Of a stretch of DNA of 64,000 nt, positions 27,347 through 35,036 are shown one piece after another (position 1 is the stretch's first letter; each line of letters starts with the position of its first letter). This DNA is from an uncultured Sutterella sp. (GTDB lineage Bacteria; Pseudomonadota; Gammaproteobacteria; Burkholderiales; Burkholderiaceae_F): assembly GCA_905206365.1 (NCBI GenBank), contig CAJLHF010000001.1, positions 62,001 through 126,000 of the forward strand, read 5' to 3'. The position numbers and the translations under genes are program-made. Under the pieces are notes generated by a model. That model made no database searches. It was not told the DNA's origin and was given only the letters and a program-made list of their open reading frames with translations.

Positions 27347-28114
27347 ATGCGCACTCGACTTTCCTTCGACGACTTTCTAGCCACCCCTCCCGGGGATCGG
27401 CTTCGCGAATGGGAAGTGTCGCAGTTCGACGAACTCGTGACAGACGTCTTCGGCGTGGCCGCACTGCAAATCGGCGCCCCGCAACTCGACACGCTCCGCT
27501 CCAATCGCATTCAAGGTCAATGGATTCTGCTTGAGAAAAAGGATTCGCTTTTCGGGCTTCGTTCGGACCTGCATGCGCTCCGGGGCGAGCCCGAGGCGCT
27601 CCCCGCCGCCGCAGAGTCGCTCGACCTCGTTACGCTCCCGCATACGCTCGACTTCGCCGAGCACCCCCAGCAAGTGCTGAGAGACGCGGTGCGCGCCCTG
27701 GTGCCCGAAGGGCGCATCGTCCTCACCGCCTTCAACGCGCTCGGGGCGTGGTGGCTCAAAGAGCGGATGACGGCCGCCTTCGGCGGCAAAGCCTATCTGC
27801 CAACGCGCCTCCAACCGATTTCGCTCGGGCGACTCAAGGACTGGCTCGCGCTCCTTGGCATGGAAGTCGACCGGGGGCGCTTCGGAATCTACAGTCCGGG
27901 ATTTCGCTCCGCCTCGGCGCTTCGCCGATGGGCCTGGCTTGACAAGGCAGGCGACCGTTGGGCTCCGCAATTTTCCAACCTGATCCTTCTTTCCGCCGTC
28001 AAACGGCAACCCGGCACGCGCCTTATCGACTGTGCGACACGACCGCTCTCAGAAAGACGCCCCGTGTCGACCTTCCCGGTCGCCTCCTCACACCGTCGGT
28101 CCCCGGAACTCTGA
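27347..28114 (+). CDS. SAM-dependent methyltransferase-like protein
   Basis: A 255-residue protein resembling the methyltransferase (Methyltransf_11 type) usually found between gloB and rnhA in Burkholderiales. The N-terminal glycine motif is weak (VAALQIGAP); the post-motif regions are clearer, with SLDLVTLPHTLDFAEHPQQVLRD split around the acceptor loop and LVPEGRIVLTAFN as the strand after it. The C-terminal 30 residues, rich in Arg, Ser and Pro, look poorly conserved. The substrate is unknown. It is followed after 100 bases by rnhA, and gloB is missing from its expected place upstream. Confidence 0.78.
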   Translation: MRTRLSFDDFLATPPGDRLREWEVSQFDELVTDVFGVAALQIGAPQLDTLRSNRIQGQWILLEKKDSLFGLRSDLHALRGEPEALPAAAESLDLVTLPHTLDFAEHPQQVLRDAVRALVPEGRIVLTAFNALGAWWLKERMTAAFGGKAYLPTRLQPISLGRLKDWLALLGMEVDRGRFGIYSPGFRSASALRRWAWLDKAGDRWAPQFSNLILLSAVKRQPGTRLIDCATRPLSERRPVSTFPVASSHRRSPEL

Positions 28115-28214
28115 TAGAGACCGGGCCCCGGATCGTACGACCCGCACATCGTTCGAAAGCGCATTCCACACAACGCGCTACGTACCCCATAACGCACTAC
28201 GAGAGAACACACCC

Positions 28215-28679
28215 ATGAGTACCACCAAACTCGAAATCTGGACTGACGGCGCCTGCAAGCAGAACCCCGGCGTGGGCGGTTGGGGCGCCTTACTCGTCTG
28301 GGGCGAGCACCGGCTCGAACTCTACGGGGGTGAACGTCTGACGACCAACAACCAAATGGAGCTCACCGCCGTCATCTCGGCACTCTCCGCCTTGAAGCGT
28401 CCCTGCCCGATCATCCTGCACACGGACAGCTCCTACGTGAAAAACGGCATCACGCAGTGGGTGCACGGCTGGAAGCGCAACGGTTGGCGCACGGCCGACA
28501 AGAAACCCGTGAAAAACGTCGAACTCTGGCAACGCCTCGACGCACTGACATCCCGCTTCGAGATCGAGTGGCGTTGGGTGAAGGGACACAACGGCGACCC
28601 CGGTAACGAAAAGGCGGACGAACTTGCCAACCTGGGCGTGGAAGTCGCCTTGGGCAAGCGCCCTGCGCCGACGTTCTGA
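28215..28679 (+). CDS. rnhA: Ribonuclease HI
   Basis: Degrades the RNA strand of RNA-DNA hybrids. The 154-residue product shows all catalytic acidic residues in context: WTDGACKQNPG, NNQMELTAVI, LHTDSSYVKNGI and GDPGNEKADELA. The ATG at 28215 gives the standard length. In many Burkholderiales dnaQ follows rnhA directly; here a tRNA-Val gene follows and dnaQ is absent from the window. A short ATACC/GGTAT hairpin with TTTT at 28697-28716 may be a weak terminator. Confidence 0.96.
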   Translation: MSTTKLEIWTDGACKQNPGVGGWGALLVWGEHRLELYGGERLTTNNQMELTAVISALSALKRPCPIILHTDSSYVKNGITQWVHGWKRNGWRTADKKPVKNVELWQRLDALTSRFEIEWRWVKGHNGDPGNEKADELANLGVEVALGKRPAPTF

Positions 28680-28729
28680 GGCTATCGAAGCCCCTGATAC
28701 CGCATTTATGGTATTTTCACCGGGAACTC

Positions 28730-28757
28730 TTGATTTTTTCGGATCGATCCGTAAAAT
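28730..28757 (+). promoter_or_regulatory. Sigma-70-type promoter of tRNA-Val
   Basis: TTGATT at 28730-28735 and TAAAAT at 28752-28757, separated by 16 bases, would start transcription about seven bases before the mature tRNA. Spacing and position both fit. Confidence 0.55.
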
Positions 28758-28770
28758 TTCAATTCTCGAC

Positions 28771-28845
28771 GCGCGGTTAGCTCAGTGGTAGAGCACTGCC
28801 TTCACACGGCAGGGGTCACTGGTTCGAAACCAGTACCGCGCACCA
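28771..28845 (+). tRNA. tRNA-Val (anticodon CAC)
   Basis: A 75-base cloverleaf with encoded CCA. Acceptor GCGCGGT pairs with ACCGCGC, the D arm is AGCTCAGTGGTAGAGC, the anticodon stem CTGCC/GGCAG encloses TTCACAC (anticodon CAC, reading GUG), and the T arm is ACTGG-TTCGAAA-CCAGT. Confidence 0.97.
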
Positions 28846-28851
28846 GATTCC

Positions 28852-28890
28852 GAAAGGCCTCACGGGAAACCGCGGGGCCTTTCATTTTTC
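28852..28890 (+). terminator. Rho-independent terminator after tRNA-Val
   Basis: Stem GAAAGGCC / GGCCTTTC with a GC-rich loop, followed by ATTTTTC, seven bases after the tRNA. Confidence 0.8.
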
Positions 28891-28910
28891 ATGCGCCGAA
28901 GGCGCCGTAC

Positions 28911-28940
28911 AAAAAAGGGAGCCGTTTCCGGCTCCCTTTT
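28911..28940. terminator. Terminator after fur, active in both directions
   Basis: Stem GGGAGCC / GGCTCCC flanked by six A on the left and four T on the right. On the minus strand it ends the fur transcript, 31 bases beyond the stop. Confidence 0.8.
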
Positions 28941-28970
28941 GTGTTTTTTCGGGCGACACCCGCGCGAACA

Positions 28971-29438
28971 TCAAACGTCTTCTTTGTCCTTGGCCTTGCG
29001 GCACTCCCCGCACACCCCGTAGAGAACGAGCGAATGATCGGTAAGTTCATAGCCGAGGCGCCCCGCGACGACCCGCTGCGCCTGTTCGATCGCAGGATCC
29101 ACGAACTCTTCGAGCTTGCCGCAGCGGACGCAGACGATATGATCGTGGTGATGTCCTTCCTGAAGCTCGTACGTCGCACGACCTTCGTCGAAGTGATGGC
29201 GCACCAGGATCCCGGCACTTTCAAATTGCGTCAGCACGCGGTACACGGTTGCGAGGCCGATGTCGCAGTCGTCGTTCAGAAGGAGCTTGTACACTTCTTC
29301 GGCCGACAGGTGGCGCTTTTCGACCTGCTCGTTCTGGGCGAGCCTCTGGAAGAGATCGAGAATCTTCAGACGAGGCACCGTGACCTTTAGGCCCATGGTC
29401 TTCAGATCGTTGGTTTGATTTCGAGACACTTCGTGCAC
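28971..29438 (-). CDS. fur: Ferric uptake regulator Fur
   Basis: Iron-dependent transcriptional repressor. The 155-residue product has the winged-helix DNA-binding domain (LKVTVPRLKIL, HLSAEEVYKLL, GLATVYRVLTQFE) and the metal-binding dimerisation domain with EGHHHDHIVCVRCG and the C-terminal CGEC pair. The start is a GTG at 29438, chosen because AGAAGGG lies nine bases upstream; a second GTG three codons in and an ATG at codon 15 are alternatives. It is divergent from bamE, a conserved arrangement in betaproteobacteria. No convincing Fur box is visible in the shared intergenic region. Confidence 0.95.
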   Translation of the reverse strand: MHEVSRNQTNDLKTMGLKVTVPRLKILDLFQRLAQNEQVEKRHLSAEEVYKLLLNDDCDIGLATVYRVLTQFESAGILVRHHFDEGRATYELQEGHHHDHIVCVRCGKLEEFVDPAIEQAQRVVAGRLGYELTDHSLVLYGVCGECRKAKDKEDV

Positions 29439-29535
29439 GACGGACTACCCTTCTAGCGGTTCGAATACCTTTATCATACGTTCTCATCAGTGCCTTTGCA
29501 CTGTAGAGAAGGTAAACCGTCATTCTATAGTTTTT

Positions 29536-30030
29536 ATGTTCACTAGACAGCTTCTTCTTGCCGTCGCCGGCCTTGCGACGGCGGCATCTCTGACCGGTTG
29601 CTACACGATGGCGGACGCCTGGGAAAACCCCAACGAGTATGTTCCCTACTACCTTCGACCGTACAAAGCGGACGTGCATCAAGGCAACCTCGTGACGAGC
29701 GAAATGGTGCTCCAGCTTGAGAAGGGCATGAGCGACGCGCAGGTGCAGTTCCTGCTCGGCGTTCCCCTCGTGCGCGACCAGTTTCACCCGAACCGCTGGG
29801 ACTATGTGTACTTTCTCCAGCGCGGCAACGGCGACCGCCAACTTCGTCGTCTGACGGTCTTCTTCGACGAAGAGCGCCGGCTCGATCACTGGGTGTCGGA
29901 TCCGATGCCGAACGAAGAGCAGGCCGACCAGCTGATTCTCGGTAACATCGAAACGTTCGTCCCCGAAGTGCCCAAGGCTCAGACCGAGGAGAGCGCCCCG
30001 GCCGACGCCGCGTCGACCCCTGTTCCCTGA
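29536..30030 (+). CDS. bamE: Outer membrane protein assembly factor BamE (SmpA/OmlA lipoprotein)
   Basis: A lipoprotein component of the BAM complex that inserts beta-barrel proteins in the outer membrane. The 164-residue precursor has a lipoprotein signal with lipobox LTGC (Cys22), then the BamE core: EMVLQLEKGMSDAQVQFLLGVPLV and the strand region WDYVYFL with LTVFFDEERRLDHW. The C-terminal 30 residues are Pro/Glu/Ala-rich and probably disordered. No ribosome binding site is seen; a TATAGT hexamer sits five bases before the ATG, so the transcript may be leaderless or start elsewhere. Confidence 0.94.
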   Translation: MFTRQLLLAVAGLATAASLTGCYTMADAWENPNEYVPYYLRPYKADVHQGNLVTSEMVLQLEKGMSDAQVQFLLGVPLVRDQFHPNRWDYVYFLQRGNGDRQLRRLTVFFDEERRLDHWVSDPMPNEEQADQLILGNIETFVPEVPKAQTEESAPADAASTPVP

Positions 30031-30049
30031 CGGATCTTGAGGAGTTTGT

Positions 30050-30259
30050 ATGAAGGAAGAACTTGATCGGCTCCAGTCGCTTATCGAACAGCTCGTCGTG
30101 CGTCTTCAGAACGAACGCTCGACGAATTCGCAGTTGCGCAACCAGCTTGCGGCCCGAGAAGCGGAGCTCGCCCGTGCGAAGTCGCAACTCAACGACCTGC
30201 GACGCAAAGTGAACGGCCTGGCTTCTCAGTTTGCCAACAACGAGGAACCTCTCCTCTGA
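30050..30259 (+). CDS. Small coiled-coil protein (TIGR02449-like, ZapB-like)
   Basis: A 69-residue, highly charged heptad-repeat protein (RLQSLIEQLVVRLQNERS onward) that should form a single coiled coil. Proteins of this size and pattern are regularly encoded just upstream of zapA in betaproteobacteria and are suspected to act with the division ring; no function is proven from sequence. It starts 19 bases after bamE with a GAGGAG site and ends 45 bases before zapA, so the three genes look like one operon. Confidence 0.82.
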   Translation: MKEELDRLQSLIEQLVVRLQNERSTNSQLRNQLAAREAELARAKSQLNDLRRKVNGLASQFANNEEPLL

Positions 30260-30304
30260 CGCTCGGCCGCTTGCCTTTCCTTGTTCCGTTTTTCTCAGAA
30301 AGCC

Positions 30305-30832
30305 ATGTCGGAAGTTACCGTCTCGATCTTCAGCCACAACTACCGGCTCGCCGTCAGCACCGGCGAAGAAGAGCTCATCCAGAACTGCGCCGAAATCGTC
30401 GACAAGCAAATGGAGGCGATGCGCGCAGGCGGACGGGTGCTCGCCGCCGATCAGATCGCCGTTCTTTCGGCGCTTGAAATCGTCTACAACGCCAAGAAGT
30501 CGGAAGAGGCCGCGGTTCAAGCCGTGAACGCCGCCCGTGCGGAGGGCGAATCGGCCCGGGCCGACATCGCCGCCGCCCGATCGGAAGCCGACGCTCTGCG
30601 TGCGGAACTCGAGTCCACACGTGCCTCGGCAGCCGCCGCACAGGCCGAACTAGAAACCCTGCGTCAGACCGCAGAAGCTCAGCCCTTCGTGCGCCCCCTG
30701 CAACAGGAACCGATCCCTCAGGTCGCTCCCTCGCTTTCCAACGAAGCCGAGATCGTTGCCCGCATTCAAGAACTCTCCCGCATGTGCGAGGAGGCGATTT
30801 TCCAAGACACGAAACTCGGTTCGCTTTTTTAA
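30305..30832 (+). CDS. zapA: Cell division protein ZapA
   Basis: Binds FtsZ and cross-links protofilaments at the division ring. The N-terminal ZapA core is clear (EVTVSIFSHNYRLAVSTGEE, then AADQIAVLSALEIVYN). The 175-residue protein is longer than the usual 100-110 residues: after about residue 80 it continues as an Ala/Glu-rich coiled coil and a Pro/Gln linker, ending in a conserved-looking helix (EIVARIQELSRMCEEAIF). The ATG at 30305 is preferred to an in-frame upstream start because it gives the family N-terminus MSEVTVSIF. 6S RNA follows, as in many proteobacteria. Confidence 0.92.
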   Translation: MSEVTVSIFSHNYRLAVSTGEEELIQNCAEIVDKQMEAMRAGGRVLAADQIAVLSALEIVYNAKKSEEAAVQAVNAARAEGESARADIAAARSEADALRAELESTRASAAAAQAELETLRQTAEAQPFVRPLQQEPIPQVAPSLSNEAEIVARIQELSRMCEEAIFQDTKLGSLF

Positions 30833-30876
30833 ACGCCTCCCGTCGAAAGTTTCTACCCAACCGGCCTCCGATTCGC

Positions 30877-30882
30877 TATACT
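30877..30882 (+). promoter_or_regulatory. -10 element of the 6S RNA gene
   Basis: TATACT lies nine bases before the first base of the predicted 6S RNA closing stem, the right distance for a start near 30889-30891. No good -35 hexamer is visible. Confidence 0.5.
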
Positions 30883-30891
30883 CCAAGTAAA

Positions 30892-31065
30892 CCTGCGGCG
30901 GACGGCAACCGGGCTCCAAAGTACCTAGAACCAATGCTTAACCCCATTGGTTGGCGCACTCGAGGGCCGACAGAGAGCCGGTCACGCGTTGACTGGCCCG
31001 GTCCGCTCCGGAGCCGACCGCCCTGAACTCTCGGTTCAGGATACGTAGCCCCGCCCCACCGCAGG
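30892..31065 (+). ncRNA. ssrS: 6S RNA
   Basis: A roughly 175-base RNA that imitates an open promoter and sequesters sigma-70 RNA polymerase in stationary phase. Position directly after zapA is the conserved site. The ends pair as a closing stem (CCTGCGG at 30892-30898 with CCGCAGG at 31059-31065), the length is normal for 6S, and the interior has the long imperfect hairpin with a central unpaired region expected of the family. A TATACT box precedes it. The mature ends are approximate. Confidence 0.85.
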
Positions 31066-31080
31066 TTCCCTCTTCCGAAA

Positions 31081-31109
31081 GGGCAGTCCCTCGTGCGACT
31101 GCCCTTTTT
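31081..31109 (+). terminator. Rho-independent terminator after 6S RNA
   Basis: Eight-base stem GGGCAGTC / GACTGCCC with an eight-base loop followed by TTTTT, 15 bases beyond the 6S closing stem. Confidence 0.85.
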
Positions 31110-31174
31110 GCTTTTGCACGTTTGCTCGTACGGTGCGCTATGCTCGATTCCACTCGACAACTCTTGGAGGTCCC

Positions 31175-31681
31175 ATGACCGTCTCTCCCACCGATACCGC
31201 CCGCGAACTGCTGCGCTCCGCCCGCCGCTTCTGGCTCATGAAGACCGAACCCGGCGAGTGCTCGATCGACGATGCGTTGAACGCTCCCGATCGCAAGGTG
31301 TCCTGGTTCGGCATCCGCAACTACCAGGCTCGCAACTTCATTCGCGATGACATGAGCGAAGGCGACGGCGTGCTTTTTTACCATTCGAGCTGCGCCGAAC
31401 CCGGCATCGTCGGTCTGGCACGTATCGCTTCGAAAGCCTATCCCGACGAACTGCAGTTCGATCCCGAGAGCGAGTACTTCGACCCGAAGAGCACCGCCGA
31501 GAAGCCTCGCTGGCTGACGATCGACGTCGAAGGACTCGTCAAGTGCGCGACCCTCTCGATCGGCGCCATGCGCGAATACCCCGAGCTTGCCGGCATGCGT
31601 GTCCTCCAGAAAGGGAACCGCTTGTCGATCACGCCCGTGACGTCCGAAGAATTTGCTTTCATCACGACGCTCCTTCGCTGA
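31175..31681 (+). CDS. EVE domain-containing protein
   Basis: A 168-residue protein made of one EVE (PUA-like) domain, a fold that binds modified bases in nucleic acids. The family pattern is clear: FWLMKTEPGECSIDD at the start, WFGIRNYQARNFIRDDM, the VLFYHSSCAEPGIVGLARI strand pair, and PRWLTIDV. The ATG at 31175 has a TTGGAGG site upstream and trims an in-frame extension. Such single-domain proteins are widespread near division or redox genes; no ligand can be assigned. A TSUP transporter gene follows after 57 bases on the same strand. Confidence 0.9.
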   Translation: MTVSPTDTARELLRSARRFWLMKTEPGECSIDDALNAPDRKVSWFGIRNYQARNFIRDDMSEGDGVLFYHSSCAEPGIVGLARIASKAYPDELQFDPESEYFDPKSTAEKPRWLTIDVEGLVKCATLSIGAMREYPELAGMRVLQKGNRLSITPVTSEEFAFITTLLR

Positions 31682-31738
31682 TTTTCCCCAGGAAGCCGCG
31701 TTGTTTCTTCAACCCTCGACTTACCCTCACACCACATC

Positions 31739-32554
31739 ATGGATCTCACCATCATCATCGAGCTTGCTCTCCTCGGGGCATGCACGGGCTTTTTGGCCGG
31801 CCTGCTCGGCATCGGCGGCGGCATGGTACTGACGCCCTTTTTCACGATGCTTCTCGGTACGGCGGGCGTCCCGCAAGAACACGTCGTTCACGCGGCGATC
31901 GCCACGTCCATGGGCACCATCCTCTTTACGTCGCTCTCGTCCGTGCGGGCGCACGCTTCCCGCGGTGCGGTTCTCTGGAACGTCGTCGCCGCGGTGGCGC
32001 CCGGGATTCTTTGCGGCGCCGTGATCGGCGCCCAAATTTCGGGGGCCCTCTCCACCTTCTGGGTGGCGCTCATCTTCGCCGCCTTCGTGTATTTTTCGGC
32101 CACGAAGATGTTCTTGGGCGGCAAGCCCGCACCGACCCGCCATCTTCCGGGGGCGCCCGGGATGTTCGGGGCGGGGTCCGTCATCGGTGTCATCTCCTCG
32201 CTCGTCGGCGCGGGCGGGGGCTTCATCTCCGTTCCCTTCATGACCTACTGCAACGTCAAGATGCACAACGCCATCGGCACCTCCGCGGCTCTGGGCTTTC
32301 CCATTGCATTTGCGGGCACGATCGGCTACATCTGGAGCGGTTGGGGCATTGAAACGCTGCCGCAATGGCCGGTGATGCTGGGCTTCATTCACCTCCCCGC
32401 GCTCTTTTCCGTGGCGGTGATGAGCGTCCTTACGGCGCCCCTCGGCGCCAAGGTAGCTCACTCGATCGACACGAAACCCCTGAAGCGCATCTTCGCGTCG
32501 CTTCTCTACGTGCTCGCGACCTACATGCTCTGGAAGGCAATCAGCGCCTTCTGA
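31739..32554 (+). CDS. TSUP (TauE/SafE) family membrane transporter
   Basis: A 271-residue inner-membrane protein with about eight transmembrane segments and the duplicated family motif: LAGLLGIGGGMVLTPFF near residue 20-37 and SSLVGAGGGFISVPFM in the second half. Members export or import sulfur-containing anions such as sulfite, sulfoacetate or related organic acids; the substrate here is unknown. It follows the EVE gene and is convergent with lgt, sharing a strong terminator. Confidence 0.88.
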   Translation: MDLTIIIELALLGACTGFLAGLLGIGGGMVLTPFFTMLLGTAGVPQEHVVHAAIATSMGTILFTSLSSVRAHASRGAVLWNVVAAVAPGILCGAVIGAQISGALSTFWVALIFAAFVYFSATKMFLGGKPAPTRHLPGAPGMFGAGSVIGVISSLVGAGGGFISVPFMTYCNVKMHNAIGTSAALGFPIAFAGTIGYIWSGWGIETLPQWPVMLGFIHLPALFSVAVMSVLTAPLGAKVAHSIDTKPLKRIFASLLYVLATYMLWKAISAF

Positions 32555-32574
32555 CCGACGCCGCCCGCGTTTGA

Positions 32575-32614
32575 GAAAAGGGCGTCTTCCCCGAGGGAAG
32601 ACGCCCTTTTCTCT
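32575..32614. terminator. Bidirectional terminator between the TSUP gene and lgt
   Basis: An 11-base stem GGGCGTCTTCC / GGAAGACGCCC with a short CCGA-type loop, A run to the left and TTTTCTCTTTT to the right. Confidence 0.88.
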
Positions 32615-32630
32615 TTTCATCGGTTATGTG

Positions 32631-33437
32631 TCAGTGTGTGATTCCGTGCTGTTTGACGCCGCGAAGGCTCCAGGCCATAACGAAAAGTCCAGCGAGGACG
32701 AGCGGAATCGTCAACCACTGACCTTGAGAAAGACCGAGCGCCCGAAGACCGAGAAACGCATCGGGCTCGCGGAAGTACTCGACGAAAAAGCGCGCCACAC
32801 CGTAACCAACGCCGAAGAGCCCGGCCACGAATCCGGCGGGCCTCGGTCGACGGGAGACGAACCAGAGCAAAAGGAAGAGTACGAGTCCCTCGAGCACCGC
32901 TTCGTAGAGTTGCGACGGATGGCGGGGAAGGCCGTCTCCCGCCTGCGGAAAGACCATGGCCCAAGGAAGCGAAACGGGCGCTTCGCGCCCCCAGAGCTCT
33001 CCGTTGACGAAATTGCCGATGCGGCCCGCCATCAGACCGAGAGGAACGAGCGGCACGACGAAGTCGGCGAGCTTCCAAAAGCCGATGCCGTGACGAAACG
33101 CATAAAGAGCCATGACAACAAGAACGCCGAGGAGGCCGCCGTGTGCGCTCATGCCGCCCTGCCAAATTTCAAAAATCGCGAGCGGATGTTCGGCGTAGTA
33201 GGCGGGTTGATAAAAGAGGCAGTACCCGAGGCGTCCGCCCAGGATTACGCCGAAGATTCCGTAAAAAAGGAGGTTTTCCACGTCGTCCGCGGTAACACCG
33301 CGCCACGCATCTTTCGCGCGCAGGCGACCGAGCAGCCAGAAGGCGGCAAACCCCGCCAGGTACATGAGTCCGTACCAGCGGACGGCTACGGGGCCGAGCT
33401 GCAACGCCACGGGATCGAATTGGGGGTGAATCAGCAT
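32631..33437 (-). CDS. lgt: Phosphatidylglycerol--prolipoprotein diacylglyceryl transferase
   Basis: First step of lipoprotein maturation: transfers diacylglycerol from phosphatidylglycerol to the lipobox cysteine. The 268-residue protein has about seven membrane segments and the Lgt signature (GLMAGRIGNFVNGELWGR), the essential GGMSAHGG loop and HPSQLYEAVLEG. The length is normal. It would process BamE and other lipoproteins. The upstream region is shared with the divergent thiM gene. Confidence 0.96.
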   Translation of the reverse strand: MLIHPQFDPVALQLGPVAVRWYGLMYLAGFAAFWLLGRLRAKDAWRGVTADDVENLLFYGIFGVILGGRLGYCLFYQPAYYAEHPLAIFEIWQGGMSAHGGLLGVLVVMALYAFRHGIGFWKLADFVVPLVPLGLMAGRIGNFVNGELWGREAPVSLPWAMVFPQAGDGLPRHPSQLYEAVLEGLVLFLLLWFVSRRPRPAGFVAGLFGVGYGVARFFVEYFREPDAFLGLRALGLSQGQWLTIPLVLAGLFVMAWSLRGVKQHGITH

Positions 33438-33597
33438 TTCCGACGTTCCTCCGCGTCATTCGTCGAGTCGCCATTGTAGCGGTCCGCCCTTAGGGCGGTG
33501 CCGCAAGGACGCGACCGAGCGTCTCGGGCAAAGGCCGTCGGGCGTTGCTTGTGTTAAGGTGGAGCCCTTCGAAAACCTCGATTTTTTTTCGCCGACC

Positions 33598-34395
33598 ATG
33601 ACCATCGAAACGCCTTCTTCCGCACGGCTTGCCGACGCCCTCTCCGATCTGCGCGCGGCCCGCCCGCTCGTTCACTGCCTGACCAACGAAGTCGTTCAGG
33701 AAATTACGGCCAACGTGCTGCTTGCGGCAGGCGCCTCGCCCGCCATGGTGGTGGCCGAAGAAGAGTCCGGTACCTTCGCCCGCATTGCGGGCGGCATCCT
33801 CGTCAATATGGGGACACCCTTCCCCGAGCGCCTGCGCGCCATGCGCAAGGCGGTCGAAGGCGCCCGCGAAGCGGGCCGCCCCTGGGTGCTCGACCCCGTA
33901 GCCGCAGGCGGCATTCCCTGGCGCGACGGCGTCATCCGCGAGTTCGTCGAACTCAAACCCACGGTCATTCGTGGAAACGCGAGCGAAATTCTTGCGCTTG
34001 CGGGCGCGGGTACGGGTGGCAAAGGGGTCGACAGTACGGCCGATTCGAGCGACGCTCTTGAGGCCGCGCGAGCGCTTGCCGCTCGCACGGGAGGCGTCGT
34101 CGCAGTGACCGGCGCCGTCGACTACGTGACGGACGGCACGCGTACCTTCGCCATCTCGGGAGGCGACCCCATGGCGACGCTCGTCGTCGGTACGGGCTGC
34201 TCGCTCTCCGCCCTGGTGGCGGCTTTCTGCGCCGCACATCCGAACGCGCTCGAGGCCGCTACGGCGGCTTGCGCGCTCGCGAAGCGCGCCGCCGAAGTCG
34301 CCCGACGCAAGGCGGACGCCCCGGGAAGTTTCCACGTCGCCTACATCGACGCGCTTTATACGATCCGCCCCGAAGAACTGAGCGCGGGAGCCTGA
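33598..34395 (+). CDS. thiM: Hydroxyethylthiazole kinase
   Basis: Salvage of the thiazole half of thiamine: phosphorylates 4-methyl-5-(2-hydroxyethyl)thiazole. The 265-residue product has the family pattern LVHCLTNEVVQEITANVLLAAGASPAM, then NMGT, PWVLDPVAAGG, VIRGNASEILAL and the catalytic VVGTGCSLSALVAAF. The ATG at 33598 matches family length, but no ribosome binding site is visible; an in-frame GTG 13 codons upstream is an alternative. No TPP riboswitch was recognised upstream. It is two bases from thiE, so the pair forms a salvage unit. Confidence 0.94.
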   Translation: MTIETPSSARLADALSDLRAARPLVHCLTNEVVQEITANVLLAAGASPAMVVAEEESGTFARIAGGILVNMGTPFPERLRAMRKAVEGAREAGRPWVLDPVAAGGIPWRDGVIREFVELKPTVIRGNASEILALAGAGTGGKGVDSTADSSDALEAARALAARTGGVVAVTGAVDYVTDGTRTFAISGGDPMATLVVGTGCSLSALVAAFCAAHPNALEAATAACALAKRAAEVARRKADAPGSFHVAYIDALYTIRPEELSAGA

Positions 34396-34397
34396 CG

Positions 34398-35036
34398 ATG
34401 ACGGCTTTTGATCCCGCGTCGCTGCGTCTTTACCTCGTGCTCGACCCCGATCTCTGCGGGGGCGCCGAAGGGATGATCCGCACCACTCAAGAGGCCCTCC
34501 TCGGAGGCGTCTCGTTCGTTCAACTGCGAGCACCCCGGTGGAAAAAGCGCGCCATGGCCGAATGCGCTCGGGCGCTTCTTGAAGTGACTCGGGACCGAGG
34601 TGTTCCGCTCGTGATCGACGACCACGCGGATGTGGCCTTTGCCGTGAACGCCGACGGCGTTCACGTGGGACAGCAGGACCTCGCGGTCGAAGACTGCCGA
34701 CGACTCCTCGGAACGGGAAAAATCGTCGGTCTCTCAATCAATACGTCGGACGAGATGCGACGCGCACCCGTCGACCTCGTCGACTACGTCGGCATCGGCC
34801 CCGTCTTTCATCAGACGACGAAGCTCGACGCTTCGCCCGCCCTCGGCCTCGAAGGACTGCGCACGATCGTCGAAACGTCTTCCCTGCCTTCGGTGGCGAT
34901 CGGCGGTATCAAGGCGGAGAACACCCGTGCGGTGATGGCAACGGGCGTCGACGGCATCGCCGTCGTTTCCGCCGTCTGCGGAACCCGTTCGCCCCGCGAC
35001 GCGGCCGCTTCTCTTCGTTCCGAAATCGATCGATGA
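34398..35036 (+). CDS. thiE: Thiamine-phosphate synthase
   Basis: Joins hydroxymethylpyrimidine diphosphate and thiazole phosphate into thiamine phosphate. The 212-residue TIM-barrel protein has LRLYLVLDPDLCGG at the start, VSFVQLRAPRWKKR, VPLVIDDHADVA, DGVHVGQQDL, the YVGIGPVFHQTTK loop and AIGGIKAENT. It follows thiM by two bases and overlaps the phosphoethanolamine transferase start by four (ATGA). The de novo genes thiC, thiG and thiD are not in the window, so the unit as seen supports salvage. Confidence 0.94.
   Translation: MTAFDPASLRLYLVLDPDLCGGAEGMIRTTQEALLGGVSFVQLRAPRWKKRAMAECARALLEVTRDRGVPLVIDDHADVAFAVNADGVHVGQQDLAVEDCRRLLGTGKIVGLSINTSDEMRRAPVDLVDYVGIGPVFHQTTKLDASPALGLEGLRTIVETSSLPSVAIGGIKAENTRAVMATGVDGIAVVSAVCGTRSPRDAAASLRSEIDR

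Noticed and set aside
27186..27380. Small open frame with a hydrophobic N-terminus between mltD and the methyltransferase gene
   Set aside because: It overlaps the methyltransferase start in another frame, lacks a ribosome binding site, and its second half has no protein-like pattern.
29439..29535. Fur box in the fur-bamE intergenic region
   Set aside because: Only a loose partial match to the 19-base consensus is seen (around TTATCATACGTTCTCATC); it is too weak to annotate.
33438..33597. Possible TPP riboswitch upstream of thiM
   Set aside because: The conserved TPP core (CTGAGA and the ACCTGA-type segment) is not present in this interval, so no riboswitch is claimed.
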